Shown here: piece by piece, positions 1 to 7,100 of the stretch
Numbering within the stretch: position 1 is the stretch's first letter
Layout of the letters: every line of letters starts with the position of its first letter
Origin: Micromonospora sp. R77
Lineage (GTDB): Bacteria > Actinomycetota > Actinomycetes > Mycobacteriales > Micromonosporaceae
Assembly: GCF_022747945.1 (NCBI RefSeq)
Contig: NZ_JALDST010000001.1
Location: 3,162,001-3,226,000, forward strand
Direction: 5' to 3'
DNA: 64,000 nucleotides
Notes under the pieces: model-generated
What the model saw: the letters and a program-made list of their open reading frames with translations, nothing else
Database searches by the model: none
Told to the model about the DNA's origin: nothing
Position numbers and translations under genes: made by a program

Positions 1-179
1 ACGCCCTGCACGCGGAGGCGCTCGGCCTGCTGCGCGAGTCGCCCGCGCTCAAGCGGGCCCGTGAGACGGTCCGCAGCTATGCCGAGGACGCCCGCACCCA
101 GCTCGCCCCGCTCCCGCCCGGCCCCTCCCGCCGCGCCCTCGAATCCCTCTGCGACTACATCGCCGACCGCACCAGCTAA
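1..179 (+). CDS. Polyprenyl diphosphate synthase, C-terminal end (partial)
   Basis: Only the last 58 residues are in the window, read in the third frame to the TAA at 177-179. They contain an alanine/arginine-rich helical tail with the pattern LLRESPALKRARETVRSYA, then a Leu-Pro-Pro-Gly turn and a closing helix with CDYIADR. This is the usual end of actinobacterial trans-polyprenyl synthetases (GrcC/HepT type), which chain-elongate isoprenyl diphosphates for menaquinone. The Asp-rich catalytic motifs lie upstream of the window, so assignment rests on the tail alone. The gene ends 59 bases before a strong hairpin and runs convergently towards the MFS gene. Confidence 0.6.
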   Translation, partial: ALHAEALGLLRESPALKRARETVRSYAEDARTQLAPLPPGPSRRALESLCDYIADRTS

Positions 180-237
180 CCCCCACCCCACCCCCTCCCC
201 TCCCGCCTCACCCGGCCGCGCCGAGGCACACCGAGTC

Positions 238-292
238 GATCATGGGGTTGGCGGCGGTGTGGATCTCCTTGACTGCCGCCAACCCCATGATC
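238..292. repeat. GATC-rimmed 18-bp intergenic palindrome
   Basis: Perfect inverted repeat: GATCATGGGGTTGGCGGC at 238-255 and its exact reverse complement at 275-292, with a 19-base loop. It lies between two convergent genes, so it can act as a bidirectional terminator, but there is no T-tract and the arms begin with GATC, as in the palindrome at 61950-62009. The rest of 180-350 holds a C-rich tract and three tandem copies of an 8-base ccggccgt unit near 300-322, with no gene. Confidence 0.75.
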
Positions 293-350
293 AACGGGCC
301 GTCCGGCCGTCCGGCCGTCCGGCCCGGGTGGCCCGGGTGGGAGGGCCGGG

Positions 351-1519
351 TCAGGGGTGGGTGAGGAGGCGGGTGGCGGTGAGCATGAGGAGGGCGGCGA
401 GGAGCATCGCGGTGGCTGCGGTCGCCCACATGGTCGGGTAGCCGAGGGACTCGGCGAGGGCGCCGAGGCCCAGCGGGCCGAGGCAGCCGCCCGCGTACAC
501 GCCGGTCTGGGTGATCGAGGTGGCCGCGGCCGGGGCCTGCGGGTGGAGCCGGACCACCGCGAAGTTCATCAGCCCGGGCCAGGCCCAGCCCAGGCCGAAG
601 CCGAGCACCACGCCGGCGACCAGCGGCACCGGGCCGGCCAGTGCGAGCAGGCCCAGCCCGCCGGCGCCGACCACCAGCATGCCGGCGATGAGCGCGACGT
701 GCCCGCCCGCCCGGCGGTCGGCGAGCCAGCCGACGCCGATCCGGGCCGCCACGCAGACCGCGCTGCCGAGGGTGAGGGTGAGGCCGGCCAGGGCGGGGAG
801 AGTCCCCGGCCGGCCGACGAGGCGACCACGAAGGTGCCCAGGGCGTTCGCCGCGGCGGCCGCCAGGGTGGCGGCCAGCCCGACCACGACCAGCGCCAGGG
901 TGGCCCGGTCCGACCGGGCCGCCGCCGGCTGCCGGTCCCGCGCCGGCTCCTCGAGGGGTACGGCCGGCAGCGCGGCCAGGGCGGCGACGGCAGCCGCCAC
1001 GAAGGCCCACCGCCAGCCCACGGTCAGCGCGACGGCGGGCACCGCCGCGCCGGCCAGCAGCGTCGAGATCGGGACGGCAGCCTGCTTCACCCCGAAGGAG
1101 AGTCCCTGCCGGTGGGCGGGCACGTGCCGGGCCAGCGCGGCGTTGCTGGCGAGCTGCCCGAGGGCGTTCGCGGCGGCGCTGAGCCCGAGCAGGCCGACCA
1201 GCGTCGGGTACGACCGGGCCAGCCCCGCCACGGCCAGGAGCGAACCGGCGGAGAGCAGGATGCCGGCGCGGGCGACAACGGCGGGGCCGTACCGCTCGAC
1301 GAGCGCCCCGGAGGGCGTCGAGGCGAGCGCGCTGATCCCGAAGTAGACCGACACGGCCAGCCCCAGGCCGGCGGGGGAGAAGCCCAGCTCGGCACCGAGC
1401 TGGACAGCGAGCCCGCCGACCAGGAAGACCGGCAGCACACAGGCGACGGTGGTGGCGACGGCACCGGCGCCGACGCGGGCGGCGTTCGTCGTCGGCCGCG
1501 TCGCCACCACCTCGATCAC
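351..1519 (-). pseudogene. MFS transporter, frameshifted by one missing base
   Basis: From GTG at 1519 the protein reads as a major facilitator with 12 expected helices: MIEVVATRP start, helix 1 with VACVLPVFLVGGLAVQLG, and a loop-2/3 segment with ALVERYG. The frame is good to NALGTFVVASSAG (about residue 236). It then breaks near 794-800, and the second half continues in another frame with LAGLTLTLGSAVCVAARIGVGWLADRR to the TGA at 351-353. Restoring one base in the CCCC-GCCC run rejoins the halves to a normal length of about 390 residues. It lies 36 bases downstream of the acyltransferase on the same strand, probably co-transcribed. Substrate unknown. Decay and consensus error cannot be separated from sequence alone; other similar indels in the window favour error. 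Confidence 0.8.
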
Positions 1520-1555
1520 CCTCCCGGGTCGGTCGCCCGGGGTGACCGGGCCGGG

Positions 1556-2719
1556 TCAGGTCACGGTCACCGGCGGCGTCGGCATCGGTTCGGGGTCCCG
1601 CCGGACCGAGAAGCGGCGCATCATCGGCCGTTCCACCAGCGTGTGGAGCAGCCAGGACAGCAGTACGGTCACCCCCGCCAGCAGGCCGAGCACGCCGAGC
1701 GCCGCGGCGTTCGGCCAGCTGCGGCCGCCGAGCCACCGGTGGCCGTAGTCCAGCACCAGCGGGTGCCACAGGTAGAACGCGAAGGATATCTCACCCAGCC
1801 AGACCAGCACCGGATGAGCGAGCCAGGTGCGCGGTCGCTCCTCCGTGTCGGTGACCGCCGCGGCCGCGATGACCAGACCGAGGGGCACCACCATCACCGC
1901 CACGTACGCGTAGGTGAGCGGAAAGAGCCCGGCGACCGCGTACGTCGCCAGGGCGAGGGTGACCGCGCCGCCGAGGCGCAGCGGCATGCGGTGCCCGGTG
2001 AGGACCAGCCGGGCCAGCAGGATGCCCAGCACGAACTCCAGCAGCCGTACGGGCGGGAACAGGTACAGGAACCAGAACGCCCACGCCGAGACCGGCTCCG
2101 CCGCGTACGGGAGCAGCGGCTGGTCGGGCAGGGCCCGCGCCACGGTCGGCATGGCGGCGACGGCCAGGACTGTCGCGCCTGTCCAGAGCCAGAGCCGGTC
2201 CGGTCTGATCCGCAGCACGGCGCGCAGCAGGACCGGGAATAACAGATAGAACAGCAGCTCGCAGGAGAGCGACCAGGCGACCGGGTTGATCGCCAGTGCG
2301 GTCTCCAGCCGGGGTGACCAGGCCTGCACGAGCAGCAGCGTGGCCAGCGCGTCGCCGGTGGACACCGCCGTCCCCGCCACGAGGAGCAGGAGCAGCAGCG
2401 CGACGACGGTGGTCACCAGGTAGTTCGGGTAGATCTTGACCAGGCGGCGTCGCCAGAAGGCCGTCACGGTGTCCGTCGGGCGGGCCACCCAGGTCAGCAC
2501 GAAGCCGCTGAGCAGAAAGAAGAAGCTCACCCCCGCCCAGCCGCCCTGGAACAGCAGCGCGCTGAGCGTGGTCGAGACCCGTGGTGAGGCGAAGAAGGCC
2601 TGGTACGTCGCGTGGAACGCGAAGACCATGGCGGCGGCGACGAAGCGCAGCCCGGTCAGGGACGGCAGGCGGGACTGGCGGTCGATGCGGAAGGCATCGA
2701 TGGGATTCGTGGAAACCAT
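1556..2719 (-). CDS. Acyltransferase family 3 membrane protein
   Basis: A 387-residue integral membrane protein with about ten hydrophobic helices. The N-terminus has the family pattern LTGLRFVAAAMVFAFHAT, with the likely catalytic His in FAFHAT. WRRRLVKIYPNYL matches the conserved RR-x-x-R/K-I-x-P-x-Y block after helix 3. Members transfer acyl groups from a cytoplasmic donor to sugars, glycopeptides or macrolides at the membrane; the acceptor cannot be read from this sequence. ATG at 2719 is chosen because the family domain begins about 18 residues later; the longer in-frame extension to 2932 has no domain content. Divergent from the IclR gene, with 260 bases between starts that may hold promoters for both. 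Confidence 0.85.
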   Translation of the reverse strand: MVSTNPIDAFRIDRQSRLPSLTGLRFVAAAMVFAFHATYQAFFASPRVSTTLSALLFQGGWAGVSFFFLLSGFVLTWVARPTDTVTAFWRRRLVKIYPNYLVTTVVALLLLLLVAGTAVSTGDALATLLLVQAWSPRLETALAINPVAWSLSCELLFYLLFPVLLRAVLRIRPDRLWLWTGATVLAVAAMPTVARALPDQPLLPYAAEPVSAWAFWFLYLFPPVRLLEFVLGILLARLVLTGHRMPLRLGGAVTLALATYAVAGLFPLTYAYVAVMVVPLGLVIAAAAVTDTEERPRTWLAHPVLVWLGEISFAFYLWHPLVLDYGHRWLGGRSWPNAAALGVLGLLAGVTVLLSWLLHTLVERPMMRRFSVRRDPEPMPTPPVTVT

Positions 2720-2979
2720 GGCCAGACGGTCACACGGGGTGACGGCCCGGACAGCTTCGAGATTGCGCACTTGGCCCGGGCCGGCGGGAACCGCACAAGA
2801 TCGGTTGACAGGACCGGTGCGATACCGGGACCGAACGGGCCATCGGGCGAGGTTTTGCAGCTCTTCGTGTCTGTCGGTGCACGCAGTGTGTCCGGTGATC
2901 TGGCATCCTCCATCCGAACAGGCATTTCGCACTCGGCCTGTTTTTCATATGGTGTAAGTCCCCGGCGGCGGAGGTGGTT

Positions 2980-3762
2980 GTGCGCGACCCCTTGGCGGAA
3001 CCTTCGGACCTCATCCGAAGTGTCTCCCGCGCGCTTCGAGTGCTCGAGTCGGTCGGTCGTGCGCCGAAGGGCCTGACCGTCAAGCAGATCGCCCGCCGCT
3101 GCGAGCTGACCGTGGCCACCACGTACCACCTGGTCCGGACGCTGGCGTACGAGGGCTACGTGATCCGCCGGGAGGACGGCACCTACATCGTCGGGCTGGA
3201 GGTGGCCGACCGGTACCGGGAGCTGGTGACCGCCTTCCGTGGGCCGCCCGCCGTCGGTGAGTCCCTGCGCCGGGCCGCCGCCGACACCGGCTACAGCCAC
3301 TACCTCGGGCGCTTCGTCGGCGGCCAGGTCGCCATCACCGGGGTCGCCGAGGGGCCGCGCTCGCCCTACCTGGAGGACCTGGTTCCGGGCTTCGACGAGG
3401 GCGCGCACGCCACCGCGCTCGGCAAGAGCCTGCTCGCCACCCTCACCGCCGAGCAGCGCTTCCGCTACCTGCGCGAATACGGCATGCGCCCGTTCACCGG
3501 CGCCACCCTCACCACCACCGAGGCGTTCGAGGCCGACCTGGCCGCCGGGGACCGGCGCGGCATGCAACTGGAGCTGGGGCAGTTCCGGCAGGGCGTCGCC
3601 TGCGCCGCCGTGCTGGTCACCCCCGACAAGGACATCGAGCGGCGGGTGGTGCTGGCCTGCGCGCTGCCGGCCAGCGAGATGATGACCTCCGCCCGGGTGG
3701 TCCGGGCGAAGCTGCTCACCGTGGCGCGCTCCGTCGCCGACGGCATCGCCACCGACAACTGA
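2980..3762 (+). CDS. IclR family transcriptional regulator
   Basis: A 260-residue regulator. The winged helix-turn-helix covers about residues 10-70, with SRALRVLESVGRAPKGLTVKQIA and the recognition region TVATTYHLVRTLAYEGYV. The effector-binding GAF-like domain follows from about residue 85 (GYSHYLGRFVGGQVAITGV, HATALGKSLLA), including the family-typical GKSLLA. GTG at 2980 is preferred over GTG at 2974 because GGAGG at 2970-2974 stands five bases before it. The gene is divergent from the acyltransferase/MFS pair and may regulate it; this is inference from position. A strong terminator follows at once. Confidence 0.9.
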   Translation: MRDPLAEPSDLIRSVSRALRVLESVGRAPKGLTVKQIARRCELTVATTYHLVRTLAYEGYVIRREDGTYIVGLEVADRYRELVTAFRGPPAVGESLRRAAADTGYSHYLGRFVGGQVAITGVAEGPRSPYLEDLVPGFDEGAHATALGKSLLATLTAEQRFRYLREYGMRPFTGATLTTTEAFEADLAAGDRRGMQLELGQFRQGVACAAVLVTPDKDIERRVVLACALPASEMMTSARVVRAKLLTVARSVADGIATDN

Positions 3763-3764
3763 CG

Positions 3765-3802
3765 CCGACGGGCCCCCTCCCGGGCAGGAAGGGGCCCGTC
3801 GG
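3765..3802 (+). terminator. Rho-independent type terminator after iclR-type gene
   Basis: Stem of 12 base pairs: CCGACGGGCCCC at 3765-3776 pairs with GGGGCCCGTCGG at 3791-3802, with a 14-base loop. It starts two bases after the stop codon. No U-tract, as is common in actinobacteria. Confidence 0.75.
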
Positions 3803-3953
3803 GACGGTCCAGCGCCGGATCGCCGGGGGAGGGTCCTCAGCTACCCACCGGGCCGCCGACGAGGCGGCCGGCAACGGGAGCAGCAGGGACGGCTGAACCG
3901 ATCCGGGTCACCGCACGTATTCACGGGCGAACGCACCGCCGGGCTCACCGTCC

Positions 3954-3968
3954 GAGGAGACCGCCATC
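3954..3968 (+). promoter_or_regulatory. Shine-Dalgarno site pointing at an ATC codon
   Basis: GAGGAGA at 3954-3960 is followed by CCGCC and then ATC at 3966. The five-base spacing is ideal for initiation. Upstream, the frame is closed by TGA at 3894-3896, and it has no ATG, GTG or TTG before 4080. The sigma-factor homology begins right after the ATC. Confidence 0.6.
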
Positions 3969-4481
3969 AGCGACCACGACGCCCACCTGCTCCGCGCGCT
4001 GCACGACGAACATGCCGACGCGCTCTTCGCGCACGCCCTGCGGCTGGTCAACGGCGACCGGACGCGCGCCGAGGACCTGGTGCAGGAGACGCTGCTGCGG
4101 GCCTGGCGGCACCCGGAGTCGCTGGACCCGCGACGCGGTTCGGTCCGGGCCTGGCTCTTCACCACCGCCCGGAACCTGGCCATCGACGCCTGGCGACGCC
4201 GGTCCGCCCGGGTCGGCGAGGTCTACACCGACGAGCTGCCCGAGCCTCCCGCGACGGTCGACGAGGCGGAGCGCGCGGTGGAGGCGTGGACCGTGGCCGA
4301 GGCCCTGAACCGGCTCAGCCCGACCCACCGGGAGGTGCTGGTCGAGTGCTTCTATCAGGGACGGTCGGTGGCCGAGGCCGCCGCCCGGCTCGGCGTCCCG
4401 CCGGGCACGGTGAAGTCGCGCACCCACTACGCACTGCGCTCACTACGGTTGGTGCTGGCCGAGATGGGGGTGACCGGATGA
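3966..4481 (+). CDS. ECF-subfamily RNA polymerase sigma factor, non-canonical ATC start
   Basis: About 171 residues if read from ATC at 3966. Region 2 spans roughly residues 10-75, with LRALHDEHADALFAHALRLV, the DLVQETLLRAWRHPE block that contacts the -10 element, and RAWLFTTARNLAIDAWRRR. Region 4 spans about 110-165, with LSPTHREVLVECFYQGRSVAEAAARLGVPPGTVKSRTHYALRSL (helix-turn-helix). The first canonical in-frame start, GTG at 4080, would delete most of region 2.1, so it is unlikely to give a working sigma factor. The stop overlaps the ATG of a zinc-finger anti-sigma gene by three bases, so the two are translationally coupled. Its regulon is unknown; pairs of this type usually autoregulate. 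Confidence 0.85.
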   Translation: MSDHDAHLLRALHDEHADALFAHALRLVNGDRTRAEDLVQETLLRAWRHPESLDPRRGSVRAWLFTTARNLAIDAWRRRSARVGEVYTDELPEPPATVDEAERAVEAWTVAEALNRLSPTHREVLVECFYQGRSVAEAAARLGVPPGTVKSRTHYALRSLRLVLAEMGVTG

Positions 4482-5164
4482 CCCACTGCGAGTTCGCGCA
4501 CGACGACGGCGCGTACGTGCTGGGTGCCCTCGCCCCCGCCGACCGCGCCGCCTACGAACGGCACCTCGCCGGCTGCGCGGCCTGCCGGGAGGCGGTGGCC
4601 GAGATCGCCGTGCTGCCCGGCCTGCTCGGCCGGCTCGACCCGGCCGGGCTGGAGCAGTTCCTGCCGTCCGGGTCGGAGACCTCCCGGCTGCCCGCCCTGC
4701 TCGACGCCGCGCGGGAGCGCCGGCGCCGGGACCGGTCCCGCTCACGCCGACGGTACGCGGTGAGCACCCTCGCCGCGGCCCTGCTCGCCGTGCTGGTGGG
4801 CGTCGGGGTGACCCTGCTCCGGCCGGCCGCGCCACCCCCGCCGAAGGTGCCGCTGGTGGCGATGCGCCCGGTCGCCGAGGCGGTGCCGGTGCACGCCGAG
4901 CTGGCGCTGAACAGCACCGGCTGGGGGACCGAGGTGACCATGCGCTGCGGCTACGACCGGCGGGCCGGGCACCGCGAGGCGTACACCTTCCGGCTGGTGG
5001 CGCACGGCCCGGACGGCGCGACGGAGCAGGTCGGCTCCTGGCTGGCCGCCCCCGGCGACGACGTGCGCCTCACCGGCGCCACCCATTTCACCCGCGGTGA
5101 GCTGGTCCGGCTGGAACTCCTGCGCGGCGACGGCACCCCGGTCCTGGCCTACGACGTCCGCTGA
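4478..5164 (+). CDS. Anti-sigma factor with zinc-binding ZAS domain, membrane anchored
   Basis: 228 residues. The N-terminal ZAS domain carries H-x3-C-x2-C (HLAGCAAC, about residues 28-35), with an upstream Cys/His in MTHCEFAHDDGAYVLGAL. A single transmembrane helix lies near 90-112 (YAVSTLAAALLAVLVGVGVTLL). The extracellular part has proline-rich PAAPPPPKVP and then a beta-rich domain of about 110 residues that may sense the signal. The ATG overlaps the sigma-factor stop. It should hold the ECF factor at the membrane until a signal releases it. Confidence 0.9.
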   Translation: MTHCEFAHDDGAYVLGALAPADRAAYERHLAGCAACREAVAEIAVLPGLLGRLDPAGLEQFLPSGSETSRLPALLDAARERRRRDRSRSRRRYAVSTLAAALLAVLVGVGVTLLRPAAPPPPKVPLVAMRPVAEAVPVHAELALNSTGWGTEVTMRCGYDRRAGHREAYTFRLVAHGPDGATEQVGSWLAAPGDDVRLTGATHFTRGELVRLELLRGDGTPVLAYDVR

Positions 5165-5168
5165 GGGG

Positions 5169-6098
5169 TCAGCGGGCGGCGGGGACCGGGGTGGCCTCGG
5201 CCGCCGCCCGGGCCTCGGCGCGGGCGTGCCCGGCCTGGCGCAGGGCGTCGACCGTGAAGACGATCAGGGCGGCCCAGACCAGCGCGAAGCCGGCGAGCCG
5301 GGCCGGTGGCATCGGCTCGTGGAAGATCAGCACCCCGCAGCCGAGCTGGAGCGTCGGGGTCAGGTACTGCAGCATGCCGACCGCGGAGAGCGGCAGCCGG
5401 TTCGCCGCACCGGCGAAGAGCAGCAGCGGGACGGCGGTCGCCGCGCCGGCCAGCACCAGCAGCGTGGTGTGCCCGGCCGACACGTGCCCGAACGTCGACT
5501 CGCCGCGCCGGACCAACCAGCCGAGGTAGGCCAGCGCGGGCAGTGCCAGCACCGCCGACTCGACGAAGAGCCCCTCGGCGGCCGGCAGCCCGAGCCGCTT
5601 CTTGACCAGGCCGTACCCGGCGAAGCTGACCGCCAGGGTGAGCGCCAGCCAGGGCAGGCGTCCGTAGTCGACGGTCAGTACCGCGACGGCCAGCGCGCCC
5701 ACGCCGAGGGCGGCCCACTGCGCCGGGCGGAGCCGCTCCCGCAGCACGAAGACCCCGAGCAGCACCGAGACCAGCGGGTTGATGAAGTAGCCGAGGGCCG
5801 TCTCCACCACCCGGTCGGAGTTCACCCCGTAGATGTAGACGCCCCAGTTGACCGCGATCAGGGCGGCTGCGCCGACGATGCCGGCCAGCGTCCGGGGCCG
5901 GTGGGCCAGGGCCCGCAGGAAACCGAAGTTGCGCAGCGCGGCGAGCAGCAGCGCCACGAACGCCACCGACCAGACCACCCGGTGCGCCAGGATCTCCATC
6001 GGCCCGGCCGGGCGCAGCAGCTTGAAGTAGATCGGGAAGAAACCCCAGAGCAGGTACGCGCCGAGCCCGTACAGGTAGCCGAGGCGGGTCTGGTTCAC
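5169..6098 (-). CDS. rarD: RarD-type EamA/DMT permease
   Basis: 309 residues with ten hydrophobic segments in two EamA repeats. The RarD signature is clear: GYLYGLGAYLLWGFFPIYFKLLRP at the start, HRVVWS, NWGVYIYGVNSDRVVETALGYFINPLVSVLLG, and QYLTPTLQLGCGVLIFHEP. RarD was named for chloramphenicol sensitivity in Pseudomonas; the true substrate is not established. GTG at 6098 overlaps the TGA of the GNAT gene (GTGA), with GGTGGAGG just upstream but very close, so translation is probably coupled. It ends convergently four bases from the anti-sigma stop. Confidence 0.9.
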   Translation of the reverse strand: MNQTRLGYLYGLGAYLLWGFFPIYFKLLRPAGPMEILAHRVVWSVAFVALLLAALRNFGFLRALAHRPRTLAGIVGAAALIAVNWGVYIYGVNSDRVVETALGYFINPLVSVLLGVFVLRERLRPAQWAALGVGALAVAVLTVDYGRLPWLALTLAVSFAGYGLVKKRLGLPAAEGLFVESAVLALPALAYLGWLVRRGESTFGHVSAGHTTLLVLAGAATAVPLLLFAGAANRLPLSAVGMLQYLTPTLQLGCGVLIFHEPMPPARLAGFALVWAALIVFTVDALRQAGHARAEARAAAEATPVPAAR

Positions 6099-6574
6099 CC
6101 CTCCACCGTAAGGGGCGAATCGCCGGACGGTTCCTTTCCGGTGACCCGGTTCACCCGCTGGTCCCACTCCATGAAGCGGTCCGGCGCGACCAGGGTGAAG
6201 CCGAGCTTCCCGTACACCCCGTGCGCGTCCGCGGTGGCCAGCAGGATCCGGCGTACGCCGAGCTCGGCCAGGTGGTCGCGGACCGCGCCGGCCAGCCAGG
6301 TGCCCAGCCCCCGACCCCGCTCGGCCCGGTCCACGTAGACGTCGCAGAGCCAGCCGAAGGTCGCCCGGTCGGTGACCACCCGGGCCACGGCCACCTGCCG
6401 GCCGTCGCCGGGCCGGTAGACGCCGAAACCGAGCGAGCCGGCGAAGGCGCGCGCCACCGTCTCCCGGTCCCGCCCCAGCGCCCAGTACGCGTCGGTGGAG
6501 AGCCACCGGTGCACCAGGTCGAGGTCGAGGCGGTCGGCAGCGGTGCTGAGCTGGTAGCCGTCGGGGCGGGTCAC
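6095..6574 (-). CDS. GNAT family N-acetyltransferase
   Basis: 159 residues from GTG at 6574. An alternative GTG at 6583 adds three residues, but AGGGG stands eight bases before 6574. The acetyl-CoA site is RAERGRGLGTWLAGAVRDHL (R-x-x-G-x-G/A, about residues 90-108), and the C-terminal part ATADAHGVYGKLGFTLV is the usual GNAT beta6/alpha4 region. The pattern with YWALGRDRETV near the N-terminus is common in Micromonospora proteins of this sort. Substrate unknown. It is the first gene of a two-gene unit with rarD. Confidence 0.85.
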   Translation of the reverse strand: MTRPDGYQLSTAADRLDLDLVHRWLSTDAYWALGRDRETVARAFAGSLGFGVYRPGDGRQVAVARVVTDRATFGWLCDVYVDRAERGRGLGTWLAGAVRDHLAELGVRRILLATADAHGVYGKLGFTLVAPDRFMEWDQRVNRVTGKEPSGDSPLTVEG

Positions 6575-6626
6575 GGTGAACACCCCTGCGACGCTAGTCC
6601 CGGCGCCGGGCCCCCTCGCCAGCCAA

Positions 6627-6660
6627 TTCCCGCCCACTGGCCTGGCCGGGTGGGCGGGAA
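6627..6660 (-). terminator. Terminator after the holin-like gene
   Basis: Perfect 11-bp stem, TTCCCGCCCAC at 6627-6637 and GTGGGCGGGAA at 6650-6660, with a 12-base loop, 12 bases past the stop of the minus-strand holin-like gene. Confidence 0.7.
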
Positions 6661-6672
6661 CCGGCGGACGGC

Positions 6673-7059
6673 TCAGTCGCGGTCGAGGACCGCGCCGAGG
6701 AGCCAGGTGACGATGCCGACGAAGAGCGCGCCGAGGACCGCAGCCGGCCAGAAACCGTCCACGTGGAACGGCAGGCCGGCCTGGTCGGCGATCCAACTGG
6801 TCAGCAGGAAGAGCAGGCCGTTCACCACCAGCGCGATCAGACCGAGGGTCAGCAGGTAGAAGCCGCAACCGACGGTCTTGATGATCGGCTGGAGCACCGC
6901 GTTGACCACTCCGAAGATCACCGCGACCAGCACCAGGGTGAGCACCGCGTCGGTCGCCGAGTCGGAGTCCAGCGAGATGCCCGGGATGAGCAGCGTGGCC
7001 AACCAGAAGGCGACCGCCGTGGAGCCCAGCCGGATCAGAAGACCCTTCAGAAAACCCAT
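6673..7059 (-). CDS. Four-helix membrane protein, phage holin family 4 (PF04020-type)
   Basis: 128 residues with four hydrophobic helices: TAVAFWLATLLIPGISL, AVLTLVLVAVIFGVVNAVLQPII, FYLLTLGLIALVVNGLLFLLTSWIA and FWPAAVLGALFVGIVTWLLGAVL. The pattern NAVLQPIIK before helix 3 is typical of the Mycobacterium-type four-TM (holin-4) family. Despite the name, chromosomal members have no shown lysis role. It begins with ATG at 7059 and is the last gene on the strand before its own terminator. It is next to eccE, but a functional link is not evident. Confidence 0.85.
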   Translation of the reverse strand: MGFLKGLLIRLGSTAVAFWLATLLIPGISLDSDSATDAVLTLVLVAVIFGVVNAVLQPIIKTVGCGFYLLTLGLIALVVNGLLFLLTSWIADQAGLPFHVDGFWPAAVLGALFVGIVTWLLGAVLDRD

Positions 7060-7100
7060 GGCCGGGATCGTGCCACGCCCCGGCCACCGACGGAACCCGC

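Noticed and set aside
2815-2820. TTGACA as -35 box for iclR
   Set aside because: No suitable -10 at 16-19 bases; only GATACC at 10 bases. Not supported.
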